In this document: in pieces, positions 59,868-64,000 of the stretch | Layout: each line of letters starts with the position of its first letter | Numbering within the stretch: position 1 is the stretch's first letter | NCBI GenBank assembly: GCA_029582165.1 | Contig: CM055870.1 | Location: forward strand, 41,193,013-41,257,012 | Length of the DNA stretch: 64,000 nt | Source of the DNA: Portulaca oleracea | Taxonomy: Eukaryota; Streptophyta; Magnoliopsida; Caryophyllales; Portulacaceae | Direction of reading: 5' to 3' | Notes under the pieces: generated by a model | Database searches by the model: none | What the model saw: the letters and a program-made list of their open reading frames with translations, nothing else | What the model was told of the DNA's origin: nothing | Made by a program: the position numbers and the translations under genes

Positions 59868-62800
59868 TGTAAAACCCCGAAAAATCCAAAGATGTTGACC
59901 GTGACGTCGTTAGTAAATTAGGTTTGACTTCGTTATTTATTATTATTCGTTTATGTTTATTTTTACTAACACTTGAGCTCGTAGGATCGTGAGAGACTAA
60001 CAAGGGTATATCGGTAATTTCATGGGTTTAGTATTATTAGTTTTACCCTTTTTATTATTAGTATTACTATTAATATTATTGAGTAATGTGATTAATTACG
60101 TGAATATTATTGCTATGTGATTCTATTAATATTAGTATTATTATTATTATTATTACTATTGTTATTATTATTAGTTTGTTTTTAGAAAATCAGATTTTAA
60201 TTGTTTTAGTGTTGGGTTGGGCTAGGATTAGGATTAGATTAATTGGGCCCTAATTAAGTGGGTAGTACAAAAACCTCTTTTTCTCTGATTCTCTCCCTCT
60301 CGCCCTCTCTCTCTCTGCTCTGCCCTCCGTGCCGTCGCAGCCACCAGTCGACACCACCACAACCGCCGTCGAAGCCGCCGCCAGCCGCCCAGACCCGGTC
60401 GCAACAGTTGGAAGACGGACAGTTGCTGCTTGTGCTGCTGCTATTCGAACCCGAACGCCGACGACAACCCTTGCGACCACCAAGCACATCGACGACCACC
60501 TCCTCGCCGCCAACTCCGACGCACCCGCCATCGACGACACCAACGCCACCGACCCCCCGCCTTGCCTGCCGCCTGCACTGCCACCCTAAACCCTAAACGT
60601 AAACCCTAAATCTGTTTTGTAAACCTTTTCTTTCTTTTATCCTATTATTTTTCTAATATCTCTCTTATTATTATTATTGTATTATTATGATTATTATTGT
60701 TATTATTATTACTGTTATTTCTTGTTTTAAATCTTGTAATTTGGGTAGTTAAGGGTGTAAATTATTAGGTTCTTGTTTGTAACTAAATTGTTCTTGTATT
60801 GTTTTTATTTACATGTAATTTGTCTAATTCTTTATATGTAATCTTGTATGTTTTAATTTGGTGTATTAGGGTTGTAATAGTTGTAGTAAAATTATTATTG
60901 TTCAATTGTTTGTTGTACTTTGTTTTCTTGAGAATCATGTTAGGGTTTTAGATAACATTATTATTGTATGCATGAATTCTTAAAGTTTAATTACTTGGAT
61001 TAATTCTTGAATCGTTAGTTAAGTTTTCACATGTTCTTTATTTCAATCATGCTTAAGGTTAATCTTATTAATAAGTTAGGTTGAGATTCTTGTTTATTAA
61101 TTCTTGGTTCTTGATTGAATCTTGTTTAAAAGAAATTGGTTTTGTTTAGAATTCTTGATTGGTAGTTGAAATATTTATATGTTCTTTATATTTAATTCAC
61201 ATGTTCTTTAAGTTCTTTTTATTCTTGATTAAGAAATTCGTAGTTACATTTATCCTTTATAATTCATATAGGTCAAGCATGTTTAGGATTATTGAAGTTA
61301 TGTTTTTATGCATGATTAGGGTGTTGGTTATCAAAGTTCTATGCTTGTTTTATTAAGCAAGTAATTACATGTTTCTTTGGGTTGTGATATGTTATAGCAT
61401 GGTTAATGTTGTGTATAATTAAGTTAGATTGATTAAAGTTGGTTCTAGTGAGTTTTAATTTTAGAATTATGAAGTTGGACCATGGGTTGAGTTAGGTTAA
61501 AGACTTTTAACCTTAGTCACTATTTTAGGCCCAAATTAGAACCCCGGGACCGAATGGTGAAGGTTAGAACCGAATTTATAAATTAAATAAGAACCGGGAT
61601 CGGGACAGCTTCGTTAGTGTCTAAAGATCGGGTCACCACGGCTAGTGTAGTTGTCTTTTGATTGAACCCTTTGGACTTGAGTTTCCCTTAGATGTTAGCT
61701 ATTATAGGAATTTTACGTACCGGACTTTGGAATTTTATAATTCGAGTTATACCCCGATTACCAGACCTAGGTCAGATCTGGACAGTTTGGGAAGATGACG
61801 GTTTTTGAGGACCTTAAAGTGTGTGTTGGGTCTCTAGTTCAACTTAAGAGTTTTAGTAGACATTCCGAGGTTTCCGAAAAGTCCAAAACCAGACCCATAG
61901 GATTTCGGGAAGTCAAGTTACGACCCTTTTTATGTGGATGCTGTAGTCTGTTTTGTTAATGCTTGTTATTAATAAAAGTATTGTTGTGTGAAAAGTGATG
62001 CTTTGAGCTGGTTATGTGATTACTTGGAATGTATTGAAGGTTTTAAAGTGTAAATTCATGATTGATAGGAACCTATAGGGTTCCTAGGGGAAGGTTAGTT
62101 AGAAGGTAGATAATACTAACTTCGAAGAGCGCGTTTTGATTAGAATAATTATTCTATTTTAGGCCCGAGCTAATTCGCGTCGTTAGTGAGCTCAAGTGTG
62201 TTCGTTTTGCTGTGAAGTGAAGTTAACCAGGTAATGTCTATGCTCTAATCCCCACCGGGATGCTCTTTAAATGTGTTTTAATGTTTTCTAATCTGTTTTG
62301 AGAATTGCATCCCGAAAGGGGACTTTTTGTGGAAATGTGACCATCTGTTTTGGATAACTATTTATAATTGTTGTGATCTTGATTTATTGAGTTAAGAAAT
62401 TGTGATGGTCTTTTATAAGTAGTTTTGATACTCGTTTTGAGAACCTGGGTTGGGTTTGACTTGAGAGTTGTGAGTTGAGTTTTTGCATAAGATATTAATA
62501 ATTCAAAGTGAAACAATAAGCGGGTTTCGGGGCATGACTCGTTGTTCAGGATTTGGAATCCTGCCGGGTTATAGACCAGGACATCAGGGCTTCTTCCCTG
62601 ATATAGGATAGTTGTTTTCTTTGATGCCTGTGGTAGGCGAACTCTTTCAATGCCTGTGGTAGGCGAACTATGATGCCTGTGGTAGGCGAACTCTTTGATG
62701 CCTGTGGTAGGCGAACTTGATGCCTGTGGTAGGCGAACTATGATGCCTGTGGTAGGCGAACTCTTTGATGCCTGTGGTAGGCGAACTTTTGATGCCTGTG

Positions 62801-63315
62801 GTAAGCGATGTTACTCTAAGGGATGTGGTATCCCGCCCGCATAATAAAATATGAATTGGTTGGGTTGAGGAAAACAGTTAAGGGATTAAAGGTTTGAGAA
62901 ATGGTTTGACTTGTTCCCTCTCCCTCAAATGAATTGAAATGAACTTACCTTGTTTTTAACGTTAGGGGTAGACATTATTGAGATTTCCCCCTCATTTTTG
63001 AAATGTTTTGTTTTCAGGTGATGATCAATATGCTGGGGACGGGAATTAGAAGTGAGAACGACATGTCTAGGAGTCGTTAATTTCATTATGCTTCTTTTTG
63101 AGAGACTTGAAGTTAGTTGAGGTTTATATTCTAAGTATGAGTTTGTTAGTTGGTTGCCGTTGACAGACAGTCGTTGTTTTTTTTCCTTCTTGCCTTGTAT
63201 TCCTTCGGGGATACGACAGTGACGCCCAATAAGAGTTTAAGTCTTCCGCTAAATTTTGTCTGTTAGCGTTAGTTTGACTTTGACTTTTCGATAATTGAAT
63301 TTCCGGGGCGTTACA
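59868..63315 (+). repeat. 5' LTR (3.45 kb)
   Basis: Starts TGTAAAACCCCGAAAAATCC exactly where LINE F stops and ends CCGGGGCGTTACA just before the primer site. Unusually long. It contains TTA-rich microsatellites (60050-60180, 60660-60720), a CT-rich then GC-rich leader-like segment (60280-60590), a telomere-like CCCTAAA cluster at 60584-60610 and a minisatellite at 62623-62810. Confidence 0.82.
62623..62810. repeat. Minisatellite of GATGCCTGTGGTAGGCGAACT, eight copies
   Basis: Eight units of 21-27 bp, separated by variable short spacers (CTTT, AT, TTT). Each unit holds an imperfect hairpin GCCT-GTGGT-AGGC. The last copy ends TAAGCGATG. Confidence 0.95.
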
Positions 63316-63318
63316 AAA

Positions 63319-63336
63319 TGGTATCAGAGCTCTGGG
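63319..63336 (+). other. Primer-binding site, initiator-Met tRNA type
   Basis: TGGTATCAGAGCTCTGGG three bases after the LTR end. Confidence 0.88.
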
Positions 63337-63498
63337 TTGCGACCTAGTTGCTCCTCAGGGTCCTTTAGGTTTAGTTGGACCCTAGGAAGCTAAGTCGGAG
63401 TGATGAGAGTAGGATGGGAAAAGGGGTTTATGCTTTCCTATTACTACATGATTATGTCTTTAATTTCCTATGTTGCTAATATGTTCTAACCCTGTAGG

Positions 63499-64000
63499 AT
63501 GGCACAACGCACACACTGTTATCGTCATCCCACCCCGTGTTTTCATCGTTATACTCCCATTCTCCCCAAGGAAAAATTGGGAACTCATATGATAAACTTC
63601 TACGACGAGATTGACAAGTACATCAAAGACGTTCCGAACTCATCCTTTGGGGTAACGATGAGAGTCAGGCGAACGCATTTTTGCTCACGCTTTGGGACGA
63701 CCCTCGGTGGGGCCATACTGTACCATTATTGCTACCACCCCCTCTCCCGGTCGAGGAGTATCCCCATCCGTGTTGTTGGTGTAAGAGGTACCGAATGGGG
63801 CCAGAGCACCGAATTCCGGAAGTCTTCGATGAGATTGCCAAGATTTGGAAGCGTGATGTGGAAGAAGTTCCAGTGAACCCAGCCCCAGCACCTGTTATGG
63901 ACATGGATCCCGAGAGTGACCCAGAGGAAGATCCAGAGGAGGATTCTGTGGAGGATTCCGTGGAGGATTCTGAGCCCGAGGTGACCTCTGGAGTTACAGT
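63499..64000 (+). pseudogene. Gypsy gag, N-terminal part, frameshifted
   Basis: The ATG at 63499 opens a frame that reads NFYDEIDKYIKDVPN; a one-base shift near 63650 (in TTTGGGG) is needed to continue as QANAFLLTLWDDPRWGH, then PPPLPVEEYPHPCCWCKRYR, GPEHRIPEVFDEIAKIW and an acidic stretch of repeated EDSVEDSVEDSEPE to the window edge. This style (Asp/Glu-rich spacer after an N-terminal domain) fits a Gypsy Gag leader, but no capsid or knuckle motif is in view. Confidence 0.6.

Larger units (their letters stand above)
59868..64000 (+). mobile_element. Gypsy-type LTR retrotransposon, 5' part
   Basis: 5' LTR 59868-63315, primer site at 63319, start of gag from 63499, running off the right edge. 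It inserted in LINE F ORF2. The iMet-type primer site and TGTAAAACCCCG...GGGGCGTTACA termini fit plant Gypsy elements; the lineage is not resolved because no pol is in view. Confidence 0.85.

Noticed and set aside
60258..60596. Overlapping open frames (Pro/Thr-rich on plus, Gly/Val-rich on minus) in the Gypsy LTR
   Set aside because: Low-complexity GC-rich leader of an LTR; several frames are open at once and none has a recognisable domain.

Overview
This window is nuclear DNA of a flowering plant, almost certainly a eudicot. It is AT-rich and intron-bearing, it holds one recognisable housekeeping gene, and the rest is layered plant transposable elements (Copia and Gypsy LTR elements, L1-type LINEs, a Helitron and MITEs). 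The species cannot be read from the sequence. I saw no rRNA, tRNA or CRISPR array.

The one host gene that looks intact is on the minus strand at 23680-27522: a seven-exon sterol 4-alpha-methyl oxidase 2 (SMO2). Its splice sites are canonical, the spliced frame is open for 267 codons, and all three histidine clusters of the di-iron centre are present. A 425-bp MITE with a perfect 9-bp target duplication lies about 220 bp upstream of its start codon.

Left third. 1-2530 is part of a minus-strand Gypsy-type LTR inserted in a decayed minus-strand Copia element (2531-6040). 6439-21342 is a block with Helitron features. It carries a RepHel gene (9394-14339; HUH Rep plus Pif1-like helicase, with two frameshifts, a stop and a further frameshift near the end) and an RPA70-like single-strand-binding gene (16697-20918). 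It ends in hairpin-bearing repeats that also occur in inverted orientation inside and at the left edge. Two oppositely oriented solo LTRs of one family, each with a 5-bp target duplication, interrupt the RPA-like gene. Several TIR MITEs sit in and around the block.

Middle (28-42 kb): MITEs, LTR fragments, an internally deleted Copia element with both LTRs (32625-35826), purine/pyrimidine microsatellites, and a 164-bp tandem repeat (41.3-41.9 kb) with a related fragment at 29.0 kb.

Right third (38.7-59.9 kb): six copies, here called A to F, of one L1-type LINE family. They have ORF1 with a CCHC knuckle, and ORF2 with APE-type endonuclease, reverse transcriptase and a zf-RVT C-terminal domain. 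Every copy boundary visible here lies directly on a (TA)n array, at both the 3' end and the 5' end. Copies D, C and B are stacked head to tail on the minus strand; E and F follow on the plus strand. This suggests a LINE that targets (TA)n microsatellites, and it is the most interesting signal in the window. Copy B is split by a young non-autonomous LTR element (43226-49336; TSD CTTCA) that encodes only a Gag-like protein. Copy F is cut by a Gypsy element that starts at 59868 (3.4-kb LTR, iMet primer site, start of gag) and runs off the right edge.
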